DNA of 64,000 bases from Terana coerulea. Lineage: Eukaryota; Basidiomycota; Agaricomycetes; Polyporales; Phanerochaetaceae. A program made the translations under genes and the position numbers. Shown one piece after another: positions 48,263 to 60,252 of this stretch. The stretch is taken from NCBI GenBank assembly GCA_024811115.1, contig JAKOGH010000881.1, positions 1 to 64,000 on the forward strand, given 5' to 3'. Positions within the stretch are counted from its first letter, which is position 1; each line of letters starts with the position of its first letter. The notes below the pieces were generated by a model. It searched no databases. It saw only the letters and a program-made list of their open reading frames with translations, and was not told the DNA's origin.

Positions 48263-49635
48263 TTAAACAACCTCGAATGCCTTCCCACCAGCACGAGCAT
48301 CCAAGTTGACGACTTCACTGAGACCTAGAAGTCGATGCAATTAGCAGCCATGTACAGCAGTGCAGCCCAGTTAGCACTCACCCATGACCTCGAAGAACGC
48401 CTTCGGGTCCATGCCCTGCGCGGAAGAAAAGTCCGTACCCGTCTTCTTCAGCGACCGCATCGCCGCACGAATGCCGTGTACGGCAGCAACACAGGACACC
48501 AAGGAGAAGATGATGATCTTCGCGCCAAAGTCCTCCGCTTCTTGGCAGGTGAACGAAGGCGTGAGGCCGCCGGAGATGACGTTGACGAGCACGGGCTTGG
48601 GCGCGAGGGCGGCGACAGTGGACTTGAGCAGCTCCGAGGTCTTCACACCCTCGATGAAGCACACATCCGCGCCTGCATCAGCTGCGAGCTTCAGGCGCAC
48701 CAACGCCTCGTCCATGCCCAGCACTTGCGCAGAGTCCGTGCGTCCGATGATGACCTATTATCGACGTTAGGGACAACGTCGAAAGACTTTGAAGGGAATG
48801 AGAGTACGCACGAAGTCTGAGCCGCCTGGCATGGAGTCGCGCGCAATGACAGCGGCGCGGATGCGAGTGATGAACTCTTCGCGGGAGACGACCTGCTTGC
48901 CCATCAGGTGTCCACAGCGCTTGGTCTGCACCTGGTCCTCAATGTGGCATGCTGCGAGGCCTGCGCGGATGTATTTCTGCACAGTACGGCCAACCATGGC
49001 AGGGCCACCGAAGCTGTTGATTACGATCAGCCAACTTTCTAGACAAGTAGCAAGAAAGGAAGTGCACATACCCGGTGTCAGCATCAGCGATGACCGGTAC
49101 CGTCGGGTCCAGCGAGGCGTGCATGGCACCCGCCTCGACGAAGTCGTTCAAAGTCGCGATGGCGAGATCGGGCATACCAAGCCGCGAAGCAGTGGTTGCA
49201 GCACCGCTGTAATGGTATTAGAAATCAGTAGCTTTAGTGCAGATGGCATAGCACGAACCTTTGGTACAGGCAAGTGAAGCCAGCCTCGAGAGCGCAACGG
49301 GCACTGATGCCATCGCAAATACCAGGCGCGACCTTCAAGGTATGTCGTGAGAACCCAAGAAGCTCCGGATTGTGACCGGGGTACGTACGACAATGCCGGG
49401 CCTGGCGAGCATTTGGCGCAGGCGGGTGGCAGGGTTCAATGAAAGCGGGCCCTCCAGGAAGTTCTTGGGGTCAAGGCGGGCATTGTAGTAGACCTGCAGG
49501 GTTCCGTGGGGCCTCCTCCGTGGATGGCGTTGACCGCCGGAGGCGCTGGCAGCGGAGTCGACGAGCGTAGACACCTCAACCACAGTGGTAGTGGCTGTGG
49601 GCTCCAGAAGATCCGAAGAGGTCGAGGCCGGGCAT
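48263..49635 (-). CDS. Isocitrate lyase/PEP mutase family enzyme, copy E4 (complete, one frame slip)
   Basis: Six exons (49635-49389, 49332-49259, 49206-49072, 49013-48812, 48754-48382, 48324-48263) encode about 363 residues. It has PGICDGISARCALEAGF, the metal-binding DADTG (VIADADTGFGGPAMV), the signature KRCGHL with the catalytic Cys, SREEFITRIRAAVIARD and IIGRTDSAQVLGMDEAL. The end is MDPKAFFEVMGLSEVVNLDA. This family cleaves or rearranges C-C or P-C bonds of 2-methylisocitrate-, oxaloacetate- or phosphonopyruvate-like acids; no organelle signal is obvious. One extra G near 49604 (TCTGGAG; TCTGAG in E1) shifts the poorly conserved first 11 codons. All later phases match, so the enzyme may be active if that base is an error or another start is used. 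Confidence 0.8.
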
Positions 49636-49966
49636 TCTGGTCGAGGTTGGAGTGTTAGGTAGAAGGAGAGAGATCCTGAGGCTTTGGAAGCTGAGTGAGG
49701 AGGGAGGAGGAGGATGTGAGATGGGGAATGAGGATGTTGGGGAATTTCGACCGCACCTATGTACTCTCTGCACAATACCAAGCGACAGTTGTCTCGATCG
49801 AATGGGAATATGCGTTCATACCTGCCAGCAGGACGATGGTGGAGCTCTGGACGGCGGACACGTTCTGCTTCCGAGCGCCTTTCCTTTCGCAGTGTAGAGG
49901 GCGTAGAAGGTAGGGAGATGAAGCGGCGTTAACGTCCGGGGTGACAGGGCGTTGCAACAACGGATG

Positions 49967-51866
49967 GCAGATTATGGAGTGCTCTGCTCGGTTTCTTCCA
50001 TACACGGCGGCGGGCGATCTTGGGCTGCGCCAGCTGGGCGTTCGAGTGCGTACGGCCGCAGTGGCGAACATCGAGTACCACCGTACTACAAATTCAGCGT
50101 TCTGTCTTGGAAAGCACACCGTGTGCTACCCTGGACGCCACGACGGATTTGCTCACTCCTCTTGCCGCTGCCGTTGCGGCAGTGCCTGAGTGCCAGCAGT
50201 AGGAGGAAGGTGGTCGACGCCAGCTGGCAGAACGTAGGACCTGCACCAGAAAAGACCGGTTTATAGAGCGGGGAGGGTAAGATTTCCTTAACACTCACCA
50301 CCGTGACTAAGGAAGCTGAGGAAGCTTAATCCTTCGGGTAAGACAGTTTGGGCCCGGTGAGCGCCATGGTGTGGAGGCAAACTTGCACGACTTGACACCG
50401 TCACGACAGCGATGGGCATGGATTGCAGACATCTATGGGAACTCTCGATGAACAGCCTCGAGTTGACCATACATTGAAGTAGGTCATCCGACTCTACTGA
50501 GCGTTATTAGTAGCGTAGTATCGCCTATTCATGTGTGAACGACGACCCAAGAACGCATGAATTCAGCCGAGTACTCACAAGCTACGTACAGAGATGCTTG
50601 GAGCACTGTTACCGAATCAGGTGACTTCCAATTATTACTCGAGGCGATACACCTTCCGATGTTGAGATGAGAAAACTAAGTTGAGTCTGGAAGGTTTCAG
50701 CCAGGACGCTGAGAGGGAGTCAGAACCATTCCGGATACTAGTACTAGTCCACGAAGTGGGCCTACTTCGCCTGTTCTTATTCACAGTTATAGTACTCCGG
50801 AGGTTCCGACCGGAGGAGCATTGTGCTAAGCCGTTTGATCGAAGCCCTAGATAGTCGGGTTGAATGCGACTGGAGCTGTCCGGCTGCAATGCATGTAATG
50901 GCGCACCGGTGCATCATGTACCCCGTTGCGTTTCAGTACGTCCAAGGGTTTCGCGCATCAATATTGACGACTTTGCGGTGAAGTTGCACGCCGCTATTTT
51001 TTTTCAAACGGCGTGGACCAGCAGCCGCCTGCACGATATACACGCGGTTACACAAACTACTGCAAGAAGTGTTCGGCGGATGTGTAACGCGCACATGGAG
51101 GGAGAAACATACATTTAATCCTGGTCAGGTGAAATGCCTGATATGGCGGACATGTGATGGCGTGGCTGCTGAAACAGTACGGCGGCAAGTGATCAATCTA
51201 ACCTACAATGTCTTTCATCATTCATAAGAATGTGAGCAATTCGTCGGTGGTTTACATGCCGCGCCTAAGTATAGTCAAGGCGCCTATGTTGCAATGCAGA
51301 AAACATTGAAGTTGGACTGTGTTGTGTTCAGTTAAGACCGTAAAAGCTAGTACAAATACCAACTTACACGCAACTTGAAGTACGGCAACTACACCAAGCG
51401 CATCTATCAGGGACACATTAGGATTGCAGCTGCGAACTTTCGTTGTGGAGCGGTAGAACGGCGAATGAGCTACGCACCGCATAATGTCTTGTGAGACAAG
51501 CATCGCTTGGGATGGACGAGGAGAACCATGTCACCAGTCAAGTGAAAAGCTCACAACAACAGCATTGGATCACTACCACCGCCGTGAGGAAGGACATCAT
51601 CGATCGTCAACGGGTTAGGCGAGTGCCAGTACGGCTTCCCTTATGCTAATAGTCAAGGCTCGAAGCAACCTATGCATCACGCATCGTGAACGGAAGCCAT
51701 CTGGGAAAACTGCAGTCCTTGTCGTGACGCGATACACTTTGATTATTGATATTGCAGGGGTATGGAGGTATGGATACTGTATGCATCGTACAAAGCCTTT
51801 CAGACAGTCGTAACGCACCCCGAACATAGAAACGAGGCATGCACCTTACAGCCTAGCCCTCCCGAG
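49967..51866. other. Intergenic, no gene recognised
   Basis: Open frames are short and without motifs; no terminal repeats or RNA genes were recognised. Confidence 0.4.
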
Positions 51867-54065
51867 CTATGTCCGCACACCGTCACTTCCCCTCCGCTCG
51901 TCCACGACCGCGTCGAGCCAGCGCAGCGCCAACGTCTCCAGCATGTCCTCCCAGCCCTGCTCCTTGCGCGCAATCATCGGTGCGTCAAACGTGATCGGTG
52001 CCTCGTTCGTATGCGTCGGGAAGCGGAGCATCGGCGCCGACGGCGAGCCCGCCGGGGTGCTCACCTCGCCCGGCGTGAGCTTGCCCGACGCTTTGACGGG
52101 CGCCGGGGTGTGCACCGGGATGTTGTACCGTAGCTTTAGCGCGCTGTATGCAAAAGATGTCAGCAGGGGGGGATATAGGAAGGGCAGGGCGACGACGCAC
52201 GCAGCCCAGAGACGCAGGTTGTCCGTGCGCCGGAACGTCCACCCCCGCTTCGCGCTTTCCGGGTCCTGCTCTGCGTCCTCCATAGATTGCGCCTTGAGCG
52301 CGGCGATGTCGTGGATCGCGTCTTTGTTGACGTAGCCCCAGGGCTTACGCGAGCGGCGCACGCCGGTGTTGTAGGCCACACACAAGAGCTGGCCGGAAGA
52401 CAGGGCTTGCAGAAGGGTCGTACGGTCGGCGGGGGACGGTGGCAGGAGGTGTGACAGCGATGACGGAGTCAGGGCTTGTGTCAGAGAATGCAGACGGCCT
52501 GACGCAATCACTAGGTTAATCCTGATTTCCACAGAGCCTGAAACAGGAACTTACCGAGTCTGTCGTTAGCGAATGTACTACGCTTCGCCCACTCAGGCAA
52601 ATCGTCGTCGTCGACCGCCTCAGTGTCCGAAATGTCATCGCCTTCTTCCGGCTCCTCGGTCAAAACCATGCCTCTCATCGTGCCCAGCATGCCTGTCGAG
52701 ACCACACGTCGATTCGACCGCTTGGTGTCCAGTACCTGCGCATCGCCCGCACTAACCCTCCTGCCCAGCCTGCTCTTCCGGTCCTTCTCGTCTGCCTTCT
52801 CGCGTTCGCGCTGCCACCCCCTCGTCCCGTCCTTCCGTCCCCCGAACAGCACGTCATCCACCGCGTCGAGATACCGCGCGATCACGTCCCGCTCCTTCGC
52901 GAGTTCCTCCTTGGTGACGTCCTGGCGATACAGCCACCCGCCGCCGAGCACGAGCCGCTCATCCCACCGATCGCGCTTCTCGCGGTCGGCCTCTGTCATC
53001 TGGTTCATGTCGAAGTCGTCCTCGTCCTCCCAAACGGGGATGGGCCCGTGGCGACCGCCGACGTGCATGTACGATATCGAGACGGGGGTCTCTGCGTCGG
53101 GATCGAGGAACTCGGGCGACGTCGCACGCGAGTGGCTGCTTCCTGAGCCGGAGCCTGAACCAGAGCCGGAGCCAGAGGCAGAGATGGACTCGGGCAGGTC
53201 GCCGTGATCGCTCTGCGCGTCGTACGCGTCGTCGGAGAGCGGCAGGCGCGAGGACTCCTCCACCGCACGAAGCACAGTCAGCACCTCCAATGCGCTTCTC
53301 CGTATCCGGCTGAGCGGGTCTGAGGCCAGGTCGGGTTGGGAGACTTTTCGCTTTGGCAGAGGCGCGCTCGGAAGGGTGCTGGGGCGGAATTGTCTGCTGA
53401 CGGGCGTGACGGAGTCGTCTGGGAGAGACATGACATAGTTTCGTACAGACCGCACGGCGTGCGTTGTCGTGCGCAGGACGTGCAGAACGTCGACATGTGC
53501 TGAGTCGTGGGCATGTCCGGGGGTGTCGTTGGGACTGAGCAAGTCGGAATGTTGTACGCCAGAGAGCCACCATGCTTGCTCGACCGCTGTAAGGTCTTCG
53601 ATGACGGGCGCACGCAGGTTCTCTGGGTCGATCTCGTACGTCTTCACGAAAGGTGAGATGAGCGGCTGCATGACTTGGGGGACGACCGGGGACGGCGGGA
53701 GCGTAAACTCGGGTATGTTTTGCGACCACGGCTGAGATGTGTTCGCATTCAGTCCTCCAATAGCTGGCACCAAGCCCTTGATAGGCTTGTTCCCGGGACT
53801 GATAGATCAGCTTGCATGCGCGTGAATCTGAAGACGAACGTCTTGCTTACTTGGCGTCCTTTGCAATCCCCGTTTTCGTGAAGTAATGCTGCAGATGCTC
53901 TATACTCCCCAGCGCCATGACACTCTCCCGCTTCGCGGCACTGCGGCTGAATGGCTTCAAGGGCTTGTTCGCTGTATTCATGTTTGGGTAGAACGAGACA
54001 GGACGGTTACGAGAGCGTTTGCTCGGGGTGACTGGCGAAGAACCGCCGTCACTGGGAGTGTCCAT
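51867..54065 (-). CDS. Conserved fungal protein of unknown function, intact
   Basis: Exons 54065-53851, 53798-52555 and 52498-51867 sum to 2091 bases and give 696 residues with matching phases. The N-terminus is disordered and basic (SPVTPSKRSRNRPVSFYP), followed by KRESVMALGSIEHLQHYFTK. The centre has a D/E-rich and an (SG)n stretch (53145-53180). The C-terminal domain contains LLQALSSGQLLCVAYNTGVR, KPWGYVNKDAIHDI and GWTFRRTDNLRLWAACV, a pattern I associate with conserved basidiomycete hypothetical proteins and which loosely resembles a calponin-homology-like helical domain; that comparison is weak. Its long intact frame contrasts with the broken genes around it. Confidence 0.7.
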
Positions 54066-55035
54066 GGCTTGTTTTGTGTATACAGCGTCCGCTGGGCGTG
54101 GAGTGAGAACAAAGCCTGTCAGAGGGGAAGGAGTACTGGAAATTGTAAGTGGCGGTAAGTAGCATGGTTACTACTGATCGAATCACATCAGATGAGGTAA
54201 GTAAAGCCCATTCGCACGTTGTAGGTGCTTGTGTAATCCTCCAATAATCGACTAGAGCCTGGTAACCAACTGGTGACCGGCAGACTCCTTGCCGTCGTGG
54301 CTGGACAGAGAGGGAGGAGAGAGAGGGGTGAGGAGGAGAAGGCGCTCGGAAAACCCGATACCCCCAAGGCCCCCTACCGTTCAGCTACGACAGGCAGAAA
54401 GCAGTTGTATACTAAGCACAGCGTAGAGACTTGCGAGAGACTGAAGCACAGGCGGATAATAATATTTGTGGCTACTAGTCTTGAAATACACTGTGATCAC
54501 CTATGCCGCAATATATTGCTGTAATAGAGCCGCGGGACGTGGACCGTCGTGTCACTACGTCGTCTGAGATGGGCAGCTCTCCGGCCTTATTTCCGGCGAC
54601 GTTGACATCAGCGTGTCGTCTCCTTTCATGTTTATGTTGTCTGCGAGCGTGAGCTCTAGTTCTTCCCCATGTTCCCCACAATACTCTCCGGAACTCTGAA
54701 ATTCGGCGCCGAAAACCGAGAAAAATGCTGATCCTCGGTGTCCGCTTCGTAGCTCAAACTTTGACCGGCAGGTACACCCTCGAGGCGCAGATTCATGAGG
54801 AATCGAGACATGAGTATTAAAGACTAGTGGTTGATAATATCAGCTTTAAGTAGATCTGCTGAAGGGCACTGTACTGACCAGAGCGCCAAGAAATGGGGAG
54901 GCCCATGCAAAGCCCTTCAAGAGCGCAATGTCAGGGCATGCGTACAACAGGCAGGCAAGGCACCACTTGCACTCACGACAGACGGCAGTGTGAAGGTTAA
55001 GAGTTCGAAAATATTCAAGATTAGGATGGCCCTGG
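54066..55035. other. Intergenic
   Basis: Promoter side of the preceding gene; nothing else recognised. Confidence 0.45.
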
Positions 55036-56102
55036 TGTCGCAAAAATCGAAAAACCTGACCAGGCATCCCAGGCTCTGAGCGCCTGATGAGGCCTGATGA
55101 CGCGCACGCGAGCGTCTGAGCAGGGTCTCTCAGAGGTGGGCAGTTTGGGTCAGGCCTGAGCAGTCGCGGCACTATGTACAGCTTACGCGGGAACGTGTCG
55201 GTTAACACACACCACACCCGGTGCTATCGTCGCTGCAAGCATTATGGTATGTTGGTGTCAGTCGTCATAGATTTCTCTGGCTCAATATGCTTTCATACTT
55301 CAGGCATGCTGGGTGCTATCTCCCGATATTGAGTTTCACGAGACGGGCGCCCAGAGTCGCATCAACTGGCAGAAGGACTTCGAAGAATATCTTGTCTATC
55401 TCAAGCATGGAATCCTCGGTGAGCACCCCGCCGTGCTTGATATATTTCGCACATGGGATGAGGTTCTATTTCCGAACTCTACGACTGGTTATGGTTGTCA
55501 GCAAAGGGGCGCAGGTGGTGCTCAGGGGCCCGGGAGCAAGTGAACAGGCTTGCAGGAAATGCTTGCGCAGCTATATGAGAATGAGAGCTCTGCAAATGGA
55601 CAGAATACTGAGACAGAAGACAATTAGCATGTTAGTGACAGTTATGTTTGTGTAATGAGAGTCGCTATATAACTCATAACGTTAAGGTGGAAACAAAGCT
55701 CGCGTGGCTCAGTGGTAAGTTGGTCTGATGACCCTTGTAGGTAATATTTACACCGTTGGTTCAAATCCCGCTGGTGCCCTCGGTAAATTGACCGTCTCAT
55801 TAATGCAGTCTGTGTCTAGGGTGTTGTGACAAGGTAACAAACTAGGTAAGTAGTTGAACGGCGGTGAATAACATTTTTCGTGTGTCCATACGCATGCCTG
55901 GCCAAGCCGGATAGGGCCTGCTGAGGTTCCCGCAGGCTGATTAGGCCCTAGCAGGGCCCGTCAGGCTGAGCAGGCCTGAGCGGAGCTGATAGCGCAGTTT
56001 AGCGTACTTTCGACCCATATCAGGCCCCCGGGCGCCTCCTTGCCTCACCAGATCTGCTGCGGCCTGATGCGGCCGCATATGGCTGTGGCGGTTTTTGCGA
56101 CA
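55036..56102. mobile_element. Possible composite inverted-repeat element
   Basis: The left end reads TGTCGCAAAAATCG and the right end, reverse-complemented, TGTCGCAAAAACCG. Both ends continue into about 130-200 bases rich in AGGCCTGA-type motifs (55065-55175 and 55890-56085), like the subterminal repeats of DNA transposons. The inside holds an open frame (55313-55543, plus, MLSPDIEFHETGAQSRINWQ...DIFRTWDEVLFPNS) of unknown family and a tRNA-like segment. No target duplication was found, so the boundaries are uncertain. Confidence 0.35.
55698..55780 (+). other. tRNA-like segment (possible SINE head)
   Basis: Has an A-box (TGGCTCAGTGG at 55704) and a B-box (GGTTCAAATCC at 55757) with tRNA-like spacing. 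The acceptor ends do not pair and no clear anticodon arm forms, so it is not called as a tRNA gene. It may be a decayed tRNA or a tRNA-derived SINE. Confidence 0.4.
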
Positions 56103-56129
56103 GGTAGACGGGAAGGCAAGTAAGATAGC

Positions 56130-57240
56130 GGTCACATACAGGGTGACAGGTGGTACTTACATGAAATAGATAGATCCTATAGACCCCGTTCATTATCACG
56201 CCTAGCAAACATTGGTACAATACTCACCATCGCGCAGTAGACACATCGACAGTGAGACTGGTAGGTGTAGTCTCCGAGCTTGACGTATATTGCTGAAGGT
56301 CTTGAGCCCGGTGAGTACGAGGACGATAAGCTCGCTGAGTACGCCACAGCCCTGAGAGAGGTATCCAACTACGAAAGTGAGTCACTTTGTCGGGAAAATA
56401 ACGCAGTGGATTTACCTCTGTTGTAATCGGTCAGAGCCGCAGTGTAATGAATATATTTGAGACAGCACGCACATCTCATATTGGGCCCAGGACTCTTCAC
56501 CTGATACAAGGCAGCTGTAGAAAGGCCATGCAAAGTATTCGTAGCTGGAACGAATATTGAGAAACTACAATCATGGATGAGATGCATATTGATGAAATAT
56601 GGCAAAAACGACTTACTAGCCCTGTTGCGCAAGGGACTAGGCCCATAACAAAGACAGAAACGAAGATAAAAATATTCCGATCCCATAATGCACATGCCCT
56701 CATGGCTGAAAATACTGTGGAAAGATTGTCGTCCACCGTCAGCCTGCTGGGAGAAGGCGGATGGAAATAACTTGAACTCACGTGCGGTTAAGACATCGCC
56801 CATGTAGGTTGGAATTCCTGCCCCTAGACTAAGGGTTATGTTGCAACTGAGCATTTGTAAATGGTTATTAGAGCGACAAGTAGAGCAACATTGAGACAAC
56901 GTACAATCCAAGCTAATAGCGAAGCATTGTCTGAATCAGTCTTCAGTAGTGAACGTCGATATCCCGGTCAACTCACAACGCGTGGGGCCAGGGCCCACGG
57001 GAAGATAGCTCTCAAAAGCATGGTCCAGCGAGTGAGTAGTAGAAGGAGCGAAGACATGCTGAATTTCGCCTTCCACACGAGCACCCACTCTTGTCGAAGG
57101 GTTATGGTGTACTCGTACATAAGCAATGCTGCAGCATAGCCAGGCAGAGATCAGTTGGGCATCAACTCCGTAAATGAGCTGTACATACCTGTGACGGCTA
57201 CCGACGTGCAGTTATCAATGTAGCTAGAAGGTGGCACCGT
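56130..57240 (-). pseudogene. DUF6533-type seven-span membrane protein, probably decayed
   Basis: Minus-strand exons give the DUF6533 pattern of Agaricomycete receptor-like proteins. SSYIDNCTSVAVT is followed by a GTATGT intron, then ALLMYEYTITLRQEWVLVWK and SLLLLLTRWTMLLRA, next MRACALWDRNIFIFVSVFVM (about 56710) and finally LSELIVLVLTGLKTFSNIRQ ending in LLRDG (about 56270). No ATG is in frame with the first exon, and several exon joins need non-standard or very short introns. The 3' end runs into the inverted-repeat element at 56102. Such proteins are predicted seven-helix plasma-membrane proteins of unknown ligand. Confidence 0.6.
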
Positions 57241-59002
57241 GCCATAGCGTAGGCAACCTCATGAGCTGGTGCGTATGAATGAATCGAAGGCGAACGCACA
57301 TGGTCCACAAAGCAGAGGTTAATTCTGGGTCATTAGCCATTTTTTCGGGGATGTGTGCGATGCAAGCAGTTTGTTTGGGTCGTACTTCGGCTACATCTGC
57401 CAGCGCATTATATGCTTTCCTAGGCGAGGGGCCCCTATCAAATAAGTGTCAGCGGAGCAAACTCAACTAGCGCATTGTCGAACGTAATCATCTCAGGGTC
57501 CATAAGAGATGGGACTGCTACCTGATGGTGCGCAAATCTTGGTGGAAGACGTCGTTGCCGAAGCAGCTGTGCCTTGCCTCGGTCGTTTATGTCTTCGAGA
57601 GTTCTTCCAGGCGGAAAGTATTCACAGCCTGAGTTTGCCGCTCGACGAGAATGCTTTGCCGACGATGGGTTCGCCTGGAGACTTCCTTGGTAATATATGC
57701 GGCGATTGTGCCGCATGGAAGTCTAATGTCCACAAGCGAAATGAGTAGTCAAAGCACTCGCGGGTGCCAACAAATAGCAAATGTATAAGGCTCATCATAG
57801 CGGTGAGTGTGAGCTTCTGATGCAAGATCGACGGTCGGTCACGCTCTGTGTGAATAGCGGGTAAGGTTCGAGCTTGGCCACAATGAGCTGTACTCGGAAT
57901 CGCAAATACTGCCACACTAACCAGATCTGCTTGCTCGCTTGCCGCAATCAAGCTGCAAGATCTCAGTTGCGGCTGCTGATGCGCCAGGGAGGTTTAGGAT
58001 GCCTTACAGATGCGTTGGAAATGTTCGTGGTTGAGCGAACAGGGACTCGGAGGCCGCCACACAGCAAAGACGCATAGAGGATATGATTATGACTTGGCGC
58101 AATGAGTCGACTCCGCTAATACCTGAGCACTGCCAGTAGATAGAGTTATCCCTGAGCGATCATATCAAAGATTGGATTGACACTGTGATATGCTCACCAC
58201 ATCTCGGCCCTTGTTTCAGCTCACAGCTCAGTCACAGCAAGTACCACCGCGTGTTGAGGTCTGATTTCACCGGGGCGACAGTTGGCTGGACCGCCGGGTG
58301 CCAGCCACCCGCCAGCCACCCGCTCGCAAAGATGTGCGCCGGCTGGCATCTGGCTGATTTGCCGGATTTCACCTGGATGTCAGCCACCTTGCGACCGACC
58401 GCATTTGGCCTGGCTGCACGACCGGGTGAAATATTGGCTGCTGGGTGGCTGCAATCCCCCATATATAGCTCGCACAATACCCGTAATTATAGCAAATTAA
58501 ATCGCTTTTATTATTCAGTATTTGTAGGCTACACGGACACTATCTAAGCATATGGAAAACCCTACAGGACGGAAACTGGTTCTATGAGAAATATGGTTGA
58601 CCTTCCAACATTGTTCCAACTGTATTGAAGTCGCATGCGGCAGTTCTACTGTAGCAGAAGTCAGTGGAGAGCCAGCCAGCAACAGGAAACCAGAGAACTG
58701 ACCCTGAAATCAATGATCCATCGGGGTATCTGGACCAGGACAGGAGTTTTGCAACACAAAGTATTATGAAAAGCACATTGAGTGAGACGCAAGCGCATAC
58801 ATTGACTGAGACTCACATACCATTGAACACTCGACATATCTGCCGGATGGCTTTGGATTGTTTACATCTGTGGGACACATCAGCGCTGCAGCAAGCATAT
58901 CTACAGGTACCTAGAAGAATCGGATACACACACCAAGGGGTGCAACCATCCAAGCCACCCTTGGACCCATGGCCCTTGACTCTATTGGCCGTCTGCGTCA
59001 AC
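57241..59002. other. Intergenic with a CTGGCTG-rich repeat at 58266-58455
   Basis: No gene recognised. At 58266-58455 about ten CAGCCA/TGGCTG motifs occur in both orientations (for example CCAGCCACCCG twice in tandem, then GGTGGCTG near the right end), giving an imperfect palindrome that may be a decayed MITE. Confidence 0.4.
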
Positions 59003-59672
59003 TAGTGTTGCCGAAGTTCAGTTCAGTTTGGTTCAGGTCCATTTTTGTCAGAACCAGAACCAGAACCAAGTGTTTAGTAGCCAAACCAGAACCAAACCGA
59101 ACCAAACCAGCATGAACTGGTTTGGTCAGTTCAGTTCAGGGTTCGAACTGGTTCGAACCATTGAACCATGTATATATCTGCTTCACTCTGTCAAATCAGT
59201 ATAATTGCAATGGTAGATCATAATAAAGTTATATATTGACATCTAGAAGGGTTTGTATAGTGCAAAAGCCTTATATTATGACATTTTGAAGCTCAGTGTC
59301 TGATAGAGGCTGCCAGTTGCCATTTTTGGCAGCTATTGATGGCATCATGTATACACCAAAACATAAGCAGAGCAACATTTGGTGCTCAGTTTACAAGCAC
59401 AATAATGAAAAATTGTTTAAACATGCTGCAGTAAGTAAGTTCATGTACTTTTCTTTATGAATCCCAGTACAAATACACTACATAACATGTACATGGTTCA
59501 TGGTTCGAACCAGTTCGAACTTGGTTCGAGGGTGTGGCAGCCATGCCCCGAACTAAGAACTGAACCAAGTTACCTAAAGGCTGAACCAGAACCGAACTGA
59601 ACTGAACCACATGGTTTGGTTCATCAGTTCTGGTTCTGAACCACCAAACCGAACTGAACTTTGGCAACACTA
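59003..59672 (+). mobile_element. hAT-type MITE b, first copy (670 bp)
   Basis: Terminal inverted repeats TAGTGTTGCCGAAGTTCAGT and, at the other end, its near-complement ending in GGCAACACTA. The flanking direct repeat GCGTCAAC (58995-59002 and 59673-59680) is a perfect 8-base target duplication. Subterminal regions are packed with GGTTC/GAACC motifs. No coding capacity. Same family as 61843-62509, opposite orientation. Confidence 0.9.
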
Positions 59673-59889
59673 GCGTCAACACAAGAACCGATGCTTTGGG
59701 GAGGTTGTACTACGTCAAAGGGTCTGCATGGAGTGCAGAACTGCGCATATAGTCATTGTTCTGTGACTGGGAAGGTGTTGAAGACGCACCAGCTCTGTTG
59801 GCCTTCCAATCTCATGCCAATAAATATGTTTACAACATCAACGAGCCAAAGCATGACAAACAAAGAAAGCATACTCAGCTTATGCTTGT

Positions 59890-60247
59890 TAGTGATTGGC
59901 AAGGGTAAACCCTCCATGCTCAGAGGGCAACCCTTACCCTTACCCTCCAATATCCTTACCCTCATAAAGGGTAAGGGTTAAGGGTTACCCTTCAAACTCT
60001 TGCCAAAATAGGCTGAAAATGGTGCTTTAAGTGCCTTTCCCTACTTACTTATAATGTCAGTCTTCTATTTGAGTGGCTTGCATTGGTATAGAAAGCACTT
60101 ACAACACTTGCAGCTCTCTAGCAATATACCTAGCACTTGAATACAGACCCCTGCCAGATAAGGGTTAACTTTCCTCAACCCTTACCCTTAACCTCTGTAC
60201 CCCTACCCTTAACTCTTAGAGGGTTTGCGAACCGCTGCCTATCACTA
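59890..60247. mobile_element. hAT-type MITE c (358 bp)
   Basis: Ends are TAGTGATTGGCA and, reverse-complemented from the right, TAGTGATAGGCA. The direct repeat ATGCTTGT at 59882-59889 and 60248-60255 is a perfect 8-base target duplication. The interior is rich in CCCTTA/TAAGGG motifs arranged as inverted repeats, which at first sight look telomere-like but are not the TTAGGG array. No coding capacity. Confidence 0.85.
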
Positions 60248-60252
60248 ATGCT

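Larger units (their letters stand above)
45405..49966 (+). repeat. Segmental duplication copy IV: NTF2 remnant, F-box, complete PEP mutase
   Basis: Contains the 3' half of the NTF2-like gene (45405-45955, plus), F-box copy F4 (46394-48042, plus) and the only full PEP mutase copy (49635-48263, minus). The right edge at about 49966 matches the left edge of copy I in inverse orientation. Confidence 0.7.

Noticed and set aside
53145..53180. Serine-glycine repeat as a frameshift or artefact
   Set aside because: It is an in-frame (SG)n low-complexity linker inside an otherwise intact 696-residue protein.
55698..55780. Functional tRNA gene
   Set aside because: A- and B-boxes are present but the acceptor ends do not pair and no convincing anticodon stem was found.
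59930..60220. Telomere-like CCCTTACCC/GGGTAAGGG repeats
   Set aside because: The motif is not the TTAGGG array, it occurs in both orientations, and it lies inside an element with terminal repeats and an 8-base target duplication, so it is MITE sequence.
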